Below, piece by piece: positions 1 through 8,819 of a stretch of DNA of 64,000 nt. Below the pieces are notes generated by a model. That model saw nothing but the letters and a program-made list of their open reading frames with translations, was not told where the DNA came from and searched no databases. Each line of letters starts with the position of its first letter. The stretch's first letter is position 1. The translations under genes were made by a program, and so were the position numbers. Source of the DNA: Promineifilum sp. (GTDB taxonomy: Bacteria > Chloroflexota > Anaerolineae > Promineifilales > Promineifilaceae); assembly GCA_020634335.1 (NCBI GenBank), contig JACKBY010000006.1, positions 1-64,000 of the forward strand, given 5' to 3'.

Positions 1-180
1 TCCAGATTAGATATTCGTCTCACGTTATTCACCGATTTTGTGACCCACTGATGATATACTTATCTCAGTCATTGATAGGAGGAACCTCATTTTCAACTGC
101 AGGCGATCTGCATCTAACACGTGAATCATTTTAAGAAATATTTGCCCTAAAACGAATAGCGAAAAAGGAATTGATATCAT
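1..180. other. Upstream intergenic stretch, no gene recognised
   Basis: No credible coding sequence seen. There is a TATACT-like hexamer at 55-60 and an AGGAGG at 77-82 that is not followed by an ATG, GTG or TTG at normal spacing. A purine-rich AAAAAGGA lies before the ATG at 181. Any upstream gene lies outside the window. Confidence 0.4.
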
Positions 181-711
181 ATGCACGAGCCTGAAAGACG
201 GGGAAGTATCCTTCAGCCATTTCTGATGATGATCGGCGCGATGGCATTTATTTTTTATATGGTGGGGGCGCTCAACACGGGAAACTGGTTGTGGATATTG
301 CCTATCCAGCCCACGTATGAGCCCAGTCGGATCGTCATCCGGGATCAGGGGCAGAGCACGGAGTATCGGCCAGGTGATGCCGGATTTACTGAGCTAGCAG
401 AGGCATTAACAACCGCCTTGGCCGATTTTTCCAATATGGATTTGGTGCCTCTCGGTTTATCAGACGTGACACTGCAAGAATACAGTGACACGGGCGTTGT
501 CCTGGAGGCTTACTACCCGCAGAATATTCGCTTTAATTCCATCGTGAGAATGAGCAACGTTAACCAGCTGCTTATCCCGATCCAGGGCCGCCATTCGGGA
601 TTGCATTATGTATTTCCCGGCTCTGACGGCCGATGGTTGACCGGCGCATTCGTGATGGCCAACGATCAACCCATATTCGATGCGTTGCGCGAGCTGGGTC
701 ATATCGATTAG
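181..711 (+). CDS. Hypothetical single-pass membrane protein
   Basis: 176 residues. A hydrophobic segment at about residues 14-40 probably anchors the protein, and the remaining ~135 residues would be extracytoplasmic. I do not recognise the family; there are no cysteine motifs or catalytic signatures. The ATG at 181 follows a purine-rich AAAAAGGA with a rather long gap. The next gene (YbaK-type) starts 9 nt after the stop, so the two are probably cotranscribed, but this says little about function. Confidence 0.75.
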   Translation: MHEPERRGSILQPFLMMIGAMAFIFYMVGALNTGNWLWILPIQPTYEPSRIVIRDQGQSTEYRPGDAGFTELAEALTTALADFSNMDLVPLGLSDVTLQEYSDTGVVLEAYYPQNIRFNSIVRMSNVNQLLIPIQGRHSGLHYVFPGSDGRWLTGAFVMANDQPIFDALRELGHID

Positions 712-719
712 GGAGTGAG

Positions 720-1202
720 ATGATCGAGAGAACACAAGCGATGCGCGCGCTGGAGGGCAAACGCATTCCCTATGAGGTATTGACGTACCCGGATGACATG
801 CGTGATGCCGTTGAAATCGCCTTGCTATTGGGTGTCTCTCCAGACGAGGTCTTTAAAACACTGGTTGTTTTGCCTCCAGAAAGCGGCAAGAAACCTCTTT
901 TAGTAATGATCCCTGCATGCACCCAACTCGATTTGAAGAAATTGGCCGAGGCGGTTGGGACCAAAAAACTAAAGATGGCGACCCACAAGGAGGCCGAACA
1001 ATTGACAGGTCTACAGGTAGGGGGGATTTCGGCCGTGGCGCTTCTGGGCAAGCCATTTACTGCCTATATGGATGGCTCGGCCACTGGCCTGACGCACGTT
1101 TTTATCAGCGCAGGCAAGCGAGGAATTCAGCTAAAAATCAGCGTTGGGGACCTCGTGAAGCTCACGAACGCCCGAATTGCAGCTGTCACCTCAGGGCTAT
1201 AA
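720..1202 (+). CDS. ybaK: YbaK/EbsC-type aminoacyl-tRNA deacylase
   Basis: 160 residues, the usual size of single-domain YbaK/ProX proteins, which hydrolyse mischarged Cys-tRNA(Pro) or related species as trans-acting editing factors. The sequence shows the family features: an N-terminal helix-strand unit with YEVLTYP, the KTLVV strand, the lysine-rich segment KKLAEAVGTKKLKMA, the glycine turn GGISAVAL and a C-terminal AGKRGIQLKIS. The ATG at 720 follows GGGAGTGAG at good spacing, so I chose it over a longer in-frame start at 633 that would run through the upstream gene. Exact tRNA specificity cannot be told from sequence alone. Confidence 0.9.
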   Translation: MIERTQAMRALEGKRIPYEVLTYPDDMRDAVEIALLLGVSPDEVFKTLVVLPPESGKKPLLVMIPACTQLDLKKLAEAVGTKKLKMATHKEAEQLTGLQVGGISAVALLGKPFTAYMDGSATGLTHVFISAGKRGIQLKISVGDLVKLTNARIAAVTSGL

Positions 1203-1288
1203 GTCGCCAAGATATCCAGTTTGCCGGAATCAGGAAAACGGCCACGGGTTTGTGGTCTTTCGTGTGCTTCTCGTTAAGGATGGTGCCG

Positions 1289-1594
1289 CTAAAACAAGCC
1301 CCAATCACCCCCGGCCCCCTCTTCCATCATGGATGGATCCCAAAGCTCAGTGCCCAGTTCAACCTGAACGCCGGCCGGAATCACCTGATTACCCACGATT
1401 CGAACTTGATCAATGAGCTGCGGCCCATAAGGACAAAATGGCGTCGTCAGAATCATCGTGATCTTCGCTGCTTCCGATTCGCTGTCCAACTCCAGATTGC
1501 GGACTAATCCCAATTCAACGATGTTCAGACCGATTTCGGGATCGATCACGGAGCGCAGTGATTCCATTAGTTGCTCTTCTTTACTGGCGATCAT
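1289..1594 (-). CDS. sufT: SufT/MIP18-type Fe-S assembly factor (DUF59)
   Basis: 101 residues, a single DUF59 (MIP18) domain: an N-terminal helix, then VIDPEIGLNIVELGLVRNL and the conserved TTPFCP with the family cysteine at about residue 54. Such proteins aid Fe-S cluster carriage and maturation. It lies 14 nt downstream of the SufR-type regulator on the same strand, with a GAGGA ribosome site before the ATG, so regulator and factor form a two-gene operon divergent from sufCBD. The context supports a SUF role. A phenylacetate-degradation PaaD role is less likely given the neighbours and short length. Confidence 0.88.
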   Translation of the reverse strand: MIASKEEQLMESLRSVIDPEIGLNIVELGLVRNLELDSESEAAKITMILTTPFCPYGPQLIDQVRIVGNQVIPAGVQVELGTELWDPSMMEEGAGGDWGLF

Positions 1595-1608
1595 TCATTC
1601 CTCACTGT

Positions 1609-2298
1609 TTAATTTGTGTCTAGCGAATAACGTTGTGATTCCACGCTGTTTGTTTGAAGCTCAATTGAGAACTGACAGCAATTCGCGCCGTGGAGCATGC
1701 AGCTATCCTGATGCACCTGGAGTTGCAGCACGCCAGTCATGAGTTGCTTGTCAAATTCGCATACTTCGGCGTGGGTGCTGCCGATTGACAGGTAGGGACA
1801 ACTATACTCTACCAGACGATAGCCGGATGTTGTTTTCTCCCATGTGGATAGAAATCCCTCATCTGATAACAAATTGACCAGATAATCCATTCGCTCTTCA
1901 ATCGGCAGGTGTTCGAATTCGCCTTTGTGTTCTTCCAGAACCGTGTTGACCAACCCTGAGAAGATCTCATTAATAACTTCTTGCGGCAGGCGACCCTTCA
2001 GTTCGTCCAGCAGCCGACTGGTCAGACGGACATAGCGCTTGGGGAATAATTCCTGCCCTTGTTCGCTCAGGGAATAGACGTAGTAAGGGCGTCCCACTTT
2101 TCGGCGAACGCTCGCAGCTTCGATGGTTCCCTCAGCCTGAAGGGCGTTGAGATGGTGACGAACAGTAACCGGGGAGATCTCGGCCGCTTCGGCCAACTCA
2201 TCGACCGTTGATTGGGGCGTTTGCTTAATCGAATGAAGTATTATATCGCGCGTCGTGCGCTTCTTGGGGTTTGCTGGTTCGTCCACGTTTTCTCTCAA
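1609..2298 (-). CDS. sufR: SufR-type Fe-S-sensing transcriptional regulator
   Basis: 229 residues. The N-terminus (about 18-75) is a winged helix-turn-helix of the ArsR/DeoR type, with TVDELAEAAEISPVTVRHHL as the recognition region and GRPYYVYSLSE as the wing. The C-terminal half carries Cys167, 180, 200, 207 and 208, suitable for an Fe-S cluster as in cyanobacterial SufR, a repressor that releases DNA on cluster loss. The spacing here (C-x12-C-x19-C-x6-CC) is what I read directly. There is no in-frame ATG: a stop lies just upstream of the TTG at 2298, so translation starts at this TTG or the GTG at 2286. Position divergent to sufC strongly supports control of the SUF operon. Confidence 0.88.
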   Translation of the reverse strand: MRENVDEPANPKKRTTRDIILHSIKQTPQSTVDELAEAAEISPVTVRHHLNALQAEGTIEAASVRRKVGRPYYVYSLSEQGQELFPKRYVRLTSRLLDELKGRLPQEVINEIFSGLVNTVLEEHKGEFEHLPIEERMDYLVNLLSDEGFLSTWEKTTSGYRLVEYSCPYLSIGSTHAEVCEFDKQLMTGVLQLQVHQDSCMLHGANCCQFSIELQTNSVESQRYSLDTN

Positions 2299-2440
2299 GG
2301 GTGACGGCGATCACATTAAATATAAGTCCTCATAACAGTCAGTGTTCCACTACTTGAACTGAACCGGAGAATAAATGCCTGCGGATGGGTGGAATCCGCC
2401 TCTGCCCAAATTCTTATGGGACGACACATGATCACCAGCA

Positions 2441-2469
2441 ATTATAGCGAAACGGCCGAATCGTGTCAA
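2441..2469 (-). promoter_or_regulatory. sufR promoter (-35/-10)
   Basis: On the minus strand TTGACA (2469-2464), a 17-nt spacer and TATAAT (2446-2441): a perfect housekeeping promoter. It would give sufR a leader of about 135 nt. The leader includes an inverted repeat GCGGAT...ATCCGC (2381-2399). Confidence 0.75.
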
Positions 2470-2477
2470 TTTACGTT

Positions 2478-2495
2478 ATTATTATCATTATTATC
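2478..2495. repeat. Tandem 9-bp repeat between the divergent suf promoters
   Basis: Two adjacent copies of ATTATTATC lie exactly between the -35 boxes of the divergent sufR and suf-operon promoters. The location suggests a regulator site or an AT-rich UP element; the sequence alone does not tell which. Confidence 0.5.
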
Positions 2496-2502
2496 ATAAA
2501 TA

Positions 2503-2531
2503 TTGACGCTTCTCTGGCCCCATGCTATAAT
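2503..2531 (+). promoter_or_regulatory. suf operon promoter (-35/-10)
   Basis: TTGACG (2503-2508), a 17-nt spacer and TATAAT (2526-2531), about 80 nt upstream of the sufC start. It is back to back with the sufR promoter; the two -35 boxes are 33 nt apart. Confidence 0.78.
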
Positions 2532-2619
2532 CCGCATCGAACTATCTTGTTTCTTTTTCAATTTCAATCAATCACTATGCGGCCTATGGGGTCGCTTCAA
2601 TCGAGGAGCTTTCTTGACG

Positions 2620-3402
2620 ATGACTGCTGCGCTGGAAATTAATAATCTCCATGTTAATATTGGCGAAAACCGCATCCTGAAGGGTATCAACTTACAGGTA
2701 AATCAAGGTGAAATACACGCTCTGATGGGCCCCAATGGTTCGGGGAAGAGTACGCTGGCTTATACATTGGCCGGGCACCCGTCCTATGAACCGTCGGCTG
2801 GACAAGTGACGTTCAACGGGCAAGACCTGCTGGAAATGGAAGCTGATGAACGTTCTCGTTCGGGCCTGTTTCTTGCCTTTCAATATCCTGTGGCCGTTCC
2901 CGGTGTAACGGTGGCGAAGTTCTTGCGACAGGCCATCAACTCGCGCCGTAAGGCCGAAAACCCTGAAGATAAAGGTATGCCGATTCCGGAATTTCGCCGC
3001 CTGCTGCGCGAGAAGATGGATATCCTGGGGATTGATCAGAAATTCGCCGGTCGCTATCTCAATGAAGGCTTTTCCGGTGGCGAAAAGAAGCGCGCCGAAA
3101 TTCTGCAAATGGCGATGCTGGAGCCTAAAATCGCGATTATGGATGAGACCGACTCCGGTCTGGATATCGACGCCCTGCGAATTGTGGCCGAAGGTGCCGT
3201 TCGCTTGCATGAGATCAACCAGATGGGTGTGCTAGTGATTACCCATTACCAGCGAATCCTGAACTACATTAATCCGGATCAGGTCCACATCATGCTCGAC
3301 GGGCGTATCGTCGAGAGTGGCGGCCCGGAACTTGCCCTGCATCTTGAGGAGAATGGGTACGATTGGTTGCGCGAGAAGTACGGTATGACGGAGGTGGCGT
3401 AA
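2620..3402 (+). CDS. sufC: SufC, Fe-S assembly ATPase
   Basis: 260 residues. ABC-type ATPase of the SufBCD scaffold complex, which drives Fe-S cluster assembly in the cytoplasm. Walker A GPNGSGKST is at about residues 37-45, the family signature FSGGEKKRAEIL at about 145, and Walker B with IMDETDSGLDID at about 170, all typical of SufC rather than of a transporter ATPase. GAGGAG at 2603-2608 precedes the gene; the ATG at 2620 (11 nt spacing) is taken, although an in-frame TTG at 2614 is also possible. The sufB ATG follows the TAA directly. Confidence 0.96.
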   Translation: MTAALEINNLHVNIGENRILKGINLQVNQGEIHALMGPNGSGKSTLAYTLAGHPSYEPSAGQVTFNGQDLLEMEADERSRSGLFLAFQYPVAVPGVTVAKFLRQAINSRRKAENPEDKGMPIPEFRRLLREKMDILGIDQKFAGRYLNEGFSGGEKKRAEILQMAMLEPKIAIMDETDSGLDIDALRIVAEGAVRLHEINQMGVLVITHYQRILNYINPDQVHIMLDGRIVESGGPELALHLEENGYDWLREKYGMTEVA

Positions 3403-4842
3403 ATGGCCGACCAACTTATTGAACGTGATTTGACTGAAAACGAGATGCTTGCCGGCGTCAACGAGGATTATGCTGTCAAGTATGGCTTTGCCGATGTCGA
3501 GGACTATATATTCAAGGCCGAGCGCGGTTTAGACGAAAACGTCATCCGAGCCATGTCGGCTATGAAGCGCGAGCCGGAGTGGATGCTTGACCTGCGCCTG
3601 AAGGCTTATCAGTATTTTCTTGATCGTCCCATGCCCGAATGGGGCGCTGATTTGTCCGGCATCGACTTCGATAATATTTACTACTACATTAAGCCATCGG
3701 AGCGCCAGGAAGACTCATGGGAAGACGTGCCCGGCTATATCAAGGATACGTTCAATAAGTTGGGTATTCCCCAGGCCGAGCAAAAGTTCCTGTCTGGTGT
3801 GGCCGCCCAATATGAGTCTGAAGTCGTCTATCACAACATTAAGAAGGATCTGGAGCAAAAAGGCGTGATCTTCCTGGGCATGGATGACGGCCTGGCTCAA
3901 TATCCTGAACTGGTGAAGGAATACTTCAGCACGATTATCCCCTTGAATGACAACAAGTTCGCGGCCCTCAATACGGCCGTGTGGTCGGGAGGCAGTTTTA
4001 TCTACGTCCCGCCGGGCGTTCACGTGGAGATGCCTTTGCAGGCCTATTTCCGCATAAATGCCAAGAACTCGGGCCAATTTGAGCGGACACTTATCATTGT
4101 CGACGAAGGGGCTTATGTCCACTACGTGGAAGGCTGCACCGCGCCGATTTACTCGACGGATTCGTTGCACTCGGCCGTGGTCGAGATCGTGGTCAAGAAA
4201 GGCGGCCGTTGCCGCTATACCACCATTCAGAATTGGTCGAACAATGTCTATAATCTGGTGACTAAACGTGCCATGGCCTACGAGAAAGCCACCATGGAAT
4301 GGGTCGACGGCAATCTGGGGTCCAAAACGACCATGAAATATCCGGCCGTCTATCTGATGGGCGAAGGCGCCCATGGTGAAATTCTGTCCATTGCCTTCGC
4401 CGGCCCCGGACAGCACCAGGATGCGGGCGGCAAGGTTGTCCACATGGCCCCGCACACAAGCAGCCGGATTATCTCCAAGTCGATCAGCAAAGGTGGCGGC
4501 CGCTCCTCTTATCGGGGCCTGTTGAAGGTCGCCGAGGGCGCTTACGATTGCAAATCGAACGTCGTCTGCGACGCTCTGTTGCTCGATGAGAATAGCCGGT
4601 CCGATACTTATCCCTACATCGAAATCAATGAGCAAGATGTGACCATCGGCCATGAGGCGTCGGTCAGCAAAGTGGGGGAAGAGCAGGTGTTCTATCTGAT
4701 GAGCCGCGGGATTGGTGAGGATGAGGCCAATGCGATGATCGTCAACGGCTTTATCGAGCCTTTGGTTAAGGAACTGCCCATGGAATACGCGATTGAAATG
4801 AATCGCCTGATTCAATTACAGATGGAGGGTAGCATTGGCTGA
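3403..4842 (+). CDS. sufB: SufB, Fe-S cluster scaffold subunit
   Basis: 479 residues, full length for SufB. It builds the nascent cluster in the SufBC2D complex using sulfur from SufS/SufU. Typical elements include the N-terminal EPEWMLDLRLKAY, the beta-helix core with NKFAALNTAVWSGGSFIYVPPG and VHYVEGCTAP, the region SKSISKGGGRSSYRG and the C-terminal HEASVSKVGEEQVFYLMSRG. The ATG immediately follows the sufC stop and the gene overlaps sufD by 8 nt, so the three are translated as one unit. Confidence 0.96.
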   Translation: MADQLIERDLTENEMLAGVNEDYAVKYGFADVEDYIFKAERGLDENVIRAMSAMKREPEWMLDLRLKAYQYFLDRPMPEWGADLSGIDFDNIYYYIKPSERQEDSWEDVPGYIKDTFNKLGIPQAEQKFLSGVAAQYESEVVYHNIKKDLEQKGVIFLGMDDGLAQYPELVKEYFSTIIPLNDNKFAALNTAVWSGGSFIYVPPGVHVEMPLQAYFRINAKNSGQFERTLIIVDEGAYVHYVEGCTAPIYSTDSLHSAVVEIVVKKGGRCRYTTIQNWSNNVYNLVTKRAMAYEKATMEWVDGNLGSKTTMKYPAVYLMGEGAHGEILSIAFAGPGQHQDAGGKVVHMAPHTSSRIISKSISKGGGRSSYRGLLKVAEGAYDCKSNVVCDALLLDENSRSDTYPYIEINEQDVTIGHEASVSKVGEEQVFYLMSRGIGEDEANAMIVNGFIEPLVKELPMEYAIEMNRLIQLQMEGSIG

Positions 4843-6142
4843 GTTGCTTCCCTTTAGCCGTGATGCCGTCGTTCAGCTTTCGGCGTCACTCAATGAACCC
4901 CAATGGATGCTGGATTTGCGCCTGGAAGCGTGGGAGATCTTCGCTTCCCTACCCATTCCCACCACCCAACAGGAGGCGTGGCGGCGCACGGACATCCGGC
5001 GTTTCAAGCTCGACTCGTTCGGTGTATCGCTTAACGGGAACGGGGCCGGCAACGGTGCGGTGCCCTCCTACCTGGGGGAACAGCTGACCGATGATGCGGC
5101 CGGCGGCGTCCTCGTCGAGGTCAATGGCATCGTTAGCGAATATATCTTGAGCGATGAGTTGCAGGCGCAGGGGGTTATCTTCACTGATATGCACACCGCC
5201 GTGCGCGAGCATGGAGAATTGGTCCGTCGCTACTTTATGACCCAGGCGGTGCGCGCCGATGAGGGCAAATTTGCGGCGCTCCACGGAGCCTTTTGGCGAG
5301 GCGGGGTGTTCCTCTACGTCCCGCGCAACGTGGTAGCGGCAGCTCCGCTGCACAGCGCTCTCTGGGCCACGAGCGGCCGAACGTTTACTCATACGCTGGT
5401 GGTGCTCGACACCAATTCGGAGGCGACCTTTATCGATGAGTACGCCTCTCCGGCGAAAGGAGAAGGACAGGCCCTTCATAATGGCGCTATCGAACTGATA
5501 GTGGGCGATGGGGCCAATTTGCGCTATGCGTCCTTGCAGGACTTCGGTTCCAACGTCTGGCAGTTCAACCACGAGAGCGGCCGCGTGGGCCGCGATGGTA
5601 AACTGGACTGGATCACAAGTGTCATGGGCACCCGCCTGACAAAAGCGTTCCAGACCTCTGAGCTGGACGCGCCAGGCGCCTGGGCCAGAATGTCGGGCAT
5701 CTTTTTTACCAATGGACGCCAACATGTGGATCTGGATACGCAGCAAAATCACAACGCAGCCGACACGACCAGTGACCTGCTCTACAAAGGCGCGTTGAAA
5801 GACGGCTCGCGCTCTGTCTGGCAAGGTATGATCAAGGCTTTGCCAGGATCGCAGCGGATCGATGGCTTTCAGGCCAATCGAAACCTGATGCTCGACAAGA
5901 CCTCCCGGGCCGACTCCATACCCGGCCTGGAAATTCAGGCCGACGACGTTCGCTGCACACATGCCTCGACAATCGGCAAGCTGGACCAAGAGGAAATATT
6001 CTACCTGATGAGTCGTGGCATCCCGCGCCCCGATGCGACGCGCATGGTTATTCAGGGTTTCTTCGATCCGGTCATGCAGCGCATCCCGTTTGAGGGGGTA
6101 CGAACGCGAATTTTTGATCGCATTCTGGAGAAAATCGGCTAA
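4835..6142 (+). CDS. sufD: SufD, Fe-S cluster assembly subunit
   Basis: 435 residues; a SufB paralog that pairs with SufB and SufC. It shares QWMLDLRLEAWE near the N-terminus, KFAALHGAFWRGGVFLYVPR in the core, and CTHASTIGKLDQEEIFYLMSRG with the conserved histidine near the C-terminus. The start is a TTG at 4835 that overlaps the end of sufB and is preceded by GGAGG at good spacing; no ATG fits. A strong terminator-like hairpin follows, so the downstream rhodanese-sufS-sufU part may be partly uncoupled from sufCBD. Confidence 0.94.
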   Translation: MAELLPFSRDAVVQLSASLNEPQWMLDLRLEAWEIFASLPIPTTQQEAWRRTDIRRFKLDSFGVSLNGNGAGNGAVPSYLGEQLTDDAAGGVLVEVNGIVSEYILSDELQAQGVIFTDMHTAVREHGELVRRYFMTQAVRADEGKFAALHGAFWRGGVFLYVPRNVVAAAPLHSALWATSGRTFTHTLVVLDTNSEATFIDEYASPAKGEGQALHNGAIELIVGDGANLRYASLQDFGSNVWQFNHESGRVGRDGKLDWITSVMGTRLTKAFQTSELDAPGAWARMSGIFFTNGRQHVDLDTQQNHNAADTTSDLLYKGALKDGSRSVWQGMIKALPGSQRIDGFQANRNLMLDKTSRADSIPGLEIQADDVRCTHASTIGKLDQEEIFYLMSRGIPRPDATRMVIQGFFDPVMQRIPFEGVRTRIFDRILEKIG

Positions 6143-6176
6143 CCGGTTTTTTCTACTTCACTATAGTTATTCCGGC

Positions 6177-6235
6177 GCCGGCTACCGTCGTGTCAAATAG
6201 AAGCAGCATGACACGGAGATAGCCGGCGTCTTTTT
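6177..6235 (+). terminator. Rho-independent terminator after sufD
   Basis: Stem arms GCCGGCTA (6177-6184) and TAGCCGGC (6220-6227), with a second inner pair CGTGTCA/TGACACG (6189-6195, 6209-6215), followed by CTTTTTA. It splits sufCBD from the rhodanese-sufSU genes. Confidence 0.75.
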
Positions 6236-6276
6236 AGCTAGATCGGTTTAATGGGTAACCACCAAGGAGAAAGAAC

Positions 6277-7143
6277 ATGACCGACCATTATGCGCGCGAA
6301 GATGTCCTCGTCACCACTCAATGGGTAGCTGATAATCTTAACAAGACGAGCCAAATCAGACTGGTTGAGTCCAATGAAGACGTGCTGCTCTACAGTACTG
6401 GTCATATCCCCAACGCCGTCCATATTGATTGGGTGGCCGATTTAAATGATTCGATACGCCGAGATTATCTGGACGAACAGCAATTTGCAGCTCTGTTATC
6501 TCGTAACGGCATCGACAACGATACCACGGTCGTTTTCTATGGTGACAAAAACAACTGGTGGGCGACGTATGCGTTTTGGGTATTCAAGCTGTTTGGACAC
6601 GAAGACTGCCGGATCATGAACGGCGGCCGACAGAAATGGATCGCCGAAGGGCGGGAGTTGACCAAAGAGAAAGTCAGCTTTCCCGCAACCGATTACCAGC
6701 CGTCGGCGCGCGCCGATTACAAGATACGCGCCTTTCGCGATCAGGTATTGGCCCATGTCATGGCCGGGCAACCGCTCGTCGACGTGCGCAGCCCCCAGGA
6801 GTTCAGCGGGGAGTTGCTGCACATGCCTGGCTCGCCCCAGGAGGGAGCGCTGCGCGGCGGCCACATCAAGGGGGCGGTCAGCGTGCCCTGGAGCCGGGCA
6901 GTAGCCGAGGACGGTACGTTCAAATCGGCCGATCAACTGCGGGCGATTTATGAGGCTGAGCAAGGGCTTGCCCCAGACAAAAACGTTATCGCCTATTGCC
7001 GCATCGGCGAGAGAAGCTCGCATACCTGGTTTGTACTCACCTACCTTTTGGGCTATCCTAACGTCAGAAACTATGATGGCTCCTGGACTGAATGGGGCAA
7101 TCTGGTGGGTGTGCCCATCGAGAATCCGTCAAAGCAAGCGTGA
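6277..7143 (+). CDS. Thiosulfate sulfurtransferase (two-domain rhodanese)
   Basis: 288 residues with two rhodanese domains. The N-terminal one (about 10-130) is inactive. The C-terminal one (about 150-280) has the active-site loop CRIGERSS with catalytic Cys241. The CRxGxR loop fits thiosulfate:cyanide sulfurtransferases rather than mercaptopyruvate enzymes (CGSGVT). It has its own AAGGAG ribosome site and lies between sufD and sufS, 4 nt before sufS. A role in supplying or buffering persulfide sulfur for SUF is an inference from position. Confidence 0.9.
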   Translation: MTDHYAREDVLVTTQWVADNLNKTSQIRLVESNEDVLLYSTGHIPNAVHIDWVADLNDSIRRDYLDEQQFAALLSRNGIDNDTTVVFYGDKNNWWATYAFWVFKLFGHEDCRIMNGGRQKWIAEGRELTKEKVSFPATDYQPSARADYKIRAFRDQVLAHVMAGQPLVDVRSPQEFSGELLHMPGSPQEGALRGGHIKGAVSVPWSRAVAEDGTFKSADQLRAIYEAEQGLAPDKNVIAYCRIGERSSHTWFVLTYLLGYPNVRNYDGSWTEWGNLVGVPIENPSKQA

Positions 7144-7147
7144 GTGA

Positions 7148-8380
7148 ATGTTGTACGACGTTGAGCAGGTGCGAGTTGATTTTCCCATCCTGGGAACCGA
7201 GGTCTATCCCGGAATTCCTCTCGTCTACCTAGATAGCGCTGCCTCATCCCAAAAACCAACTGTGGTCATTGAGGCGATGGATAAATACTATCGGACCTCC
7301 CATGCCAATGTTCATCGTGGTGTCCATCGCCTGAGCGAGTTGGCCACGACGGCCTATGAGGGGGCACGGGCGACTGTGGCCCGCTTTATTGGAGCGGCCG
7401 AGCCGGAGCAAATTATCTTTGTCGGTAATGCCACCGAGGGCTTTAATCTGGTTGCCCAGAGCTGGGGCCGGACCAACATCGGGCCGGGCGACGAGATATT
7501 GCTTACGGAGATGGAGCATCATGCCAACATCGTCCCCTGGCAAATGCTGGCTCAGGAGAAAGGCGCAACCATCCGGTATTTGCCCGTTACCGATGACGGC
7601 TACCTTGTGCTGGACAAGCTGGATGAGTTTTTGAGCGAGCGAACCCGGCTGTTTTCCTTCGCTGCCGTCTCCAACGTCTTGGGCACGATTAACCCCGTTT
7701 GGGAACTGGTGGATGCCGCCCATCGCGTCGGTGCGCTGGCGATGATCGATGCCGCCCAGTCGGTCCCCCACATGGCGGTCGACGTGCAAGCTCTGGATTG
7801 TGATTTTCTGGCCTTCTCGTCGCACAAGATGTGTGGCCCGACCGGCATCGGAGTTCTCTACGGGAAGAGAGAATTACTCCAGGCAATGCCTCCGTTCCTG
7901 GGGGGGGGCGACATGATCCGGCGTGTCACCTTCGACGGCTTCCTGCCCAACGACCTGCCGTGGAAATTCGAGGCCGGAACGCCCCGAATCGCCGAGGCGA
8001 TTGGCTTGGGAGCGGCCGTCGATTATCTCTCGTCATTAGATATGGATGCGGTTCACGCGCATGAACAGGCGGTAACAGGTTATGCGCTGGAGTCTCTGAG
8101 CGAGGTCCCCGGCTTGACGTTGCTCGGCCCGCCCGGCGATCATCGAGGGGGATTGGCGGCTTTCACTATTGAAGGACTCCATCCCCACGATATCGCCGAA
8201 GTACTGGATAAGGACGGCATCGCCATTCGCGCCGGACACCATTGTGCCATGCCTCTACACCATAGATTGGGGCTTAACGCCTCTGCCCGGGCCAGCTTCT
8301 ACGTTTACACGACCTTCGAAGAAGTCGATAAACTCACCCGAGCTTTGCATCGGGCGCGGAGCGTATTCAGACTAAACTAG
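7148..8380 (+). CDS. sufS: SufS cysteine desulfurase
   Basis: 410 residues, the normal length for type II PLP-dependent cysteine desulfurases. It converts cysteine to alanine and an enzyme persulfide that feeds cluster assembly. The PLP lysine is Lys227 in SSHKMCGPTG, with THxNxxP-like histidines at EMEHHANIVPW. The catalytic cysteine is Cys366 in RAGHHCAMPLHHRLG. The gene follows the rhodanese by 4 nt and precedes sufU, matching the SufS-SufU pairing known in Gram-positive bacteria. Confidence 0.96.
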   Translation: MLYDVEQVRVDFPILGTEVYPGIPLVYLDSAASSQKPTVVIEAMDKYYRTSHANVHRGVHRLSELATTAYEGARATVARFIGAAEPEQIIFVGNATEGFNLVAQSWGRTNIGPGDEILLTEMEHHANIVPWQMLAQEKGATIRYLPVTDDGYLVLDKLDEFLSERTRLFSFAAVSNVLGTINPVWELVDAAHRVGALAMIDAAQSVPHMAVDVQALDCDFLAFSSHKMCGPTGIGVLYGKRELLQAMPPFLGGGDMIRRVTFDGFLPNDLPWKFEAGTPRIAEAIGLGAAVDYLSSLDMDAVHAHEQAVTGYALESLSEVPGLTLLGPPGDHRGGLAAFTIEGLHPHDIAEVLDKDGIAIRAGHHCAMPLHHRLGLNASARASFYVYTTFEEVDKLTRALHRARSVFRLN

Positions 8381-8417
8381 GCGGCCGGCAAGAGCGCCGC
8401 TGCGAGGAGGACACCTC

Positions 8418-8819
8418 ATGGACGCCAATATCTACCGCGAACAAATTATCGATCTCTACGAGCACCCATTGAATTTCGGTCACGTGGAAAACCCCGACTT
8501 CTCATATGAAGAAGATAATCCTTTGTGTGGTGATGTCATCCGGATTGAGGTGTTGCTCGGAGAGGACCAGCGCGTGACGGAGGTGGCCTGGAGTGGAGAA
8601 GGATGCGCGATTAGCCAGGCGGCCGCCTCATTACTGACTGAACAGATCAAGGGCAAAACGCTCGACGAGGTAAAGGCCTTCACGAGCGATCAGTTGCTGG
8701 AATTGGTGGGGGTTCCCCTGAGCATGGCTCGCGTCAAATGCGCTTTGCTCTCCCTCAAAGTACTGAAAGCCGGTGCCTATGGCATCCCGGATGCGGGAAC
8801 AATGCGCCAACATGACTAA
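8418..8819 (+). CDS. sufU: SufU, zinc-dependent sulfur acceptor for SufS
   Basis: 133 residues. IscU-like fold. The conserved ligands are Cys37 with Asp39 (NPLCGD), Cys63 (GEGCAIS) and Cys108 (RVKCALL); SufU uses these to bind zinc and accept persulfide from SufS. A GAGGAGG ribosome site lies before the ATG at 8418. The C-terminus overlaps the start of the Rieske gene, indicating translational coupling. Confidence 0.94.
   Translation: MDANIYREQIIDLYEHPLNFGHVENPDFSYEEDNPLCGDVIRIEVLLGEDQRVTEVAWSGEGCAISQAAASLLTEQIKGKTLDEVKAFTSDQLLELVGVPLSMARVKCALLSLKVLKAGAYGIPDAGTMRQHD

Noticed and set aside
77..124. AGGAGG followed by a short frame from an ATT codon
   Set aside because: No usable start codon at the right spacing; only 11 codons before a stop.
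633..719. Extended start of the YbaK-type gene at 633
   Set aside because: It would overlap the upstream gene by 79 nt; the ATG at 720 has its own ribosome site and gives the family N-terminus.
2478..2495. Trinucleotide-like ATT repeats as a phase-variable tract
   Set aside because: Only two 9-bp units, between two good promoters; a regulator site or UP element fits better.
3715..5989. Long open frames on the minus strand under sufB and sufD (346-366 codons)
   Set aside because: Antisense shadows of codon-biased genes with well conserved products on the plus strand.
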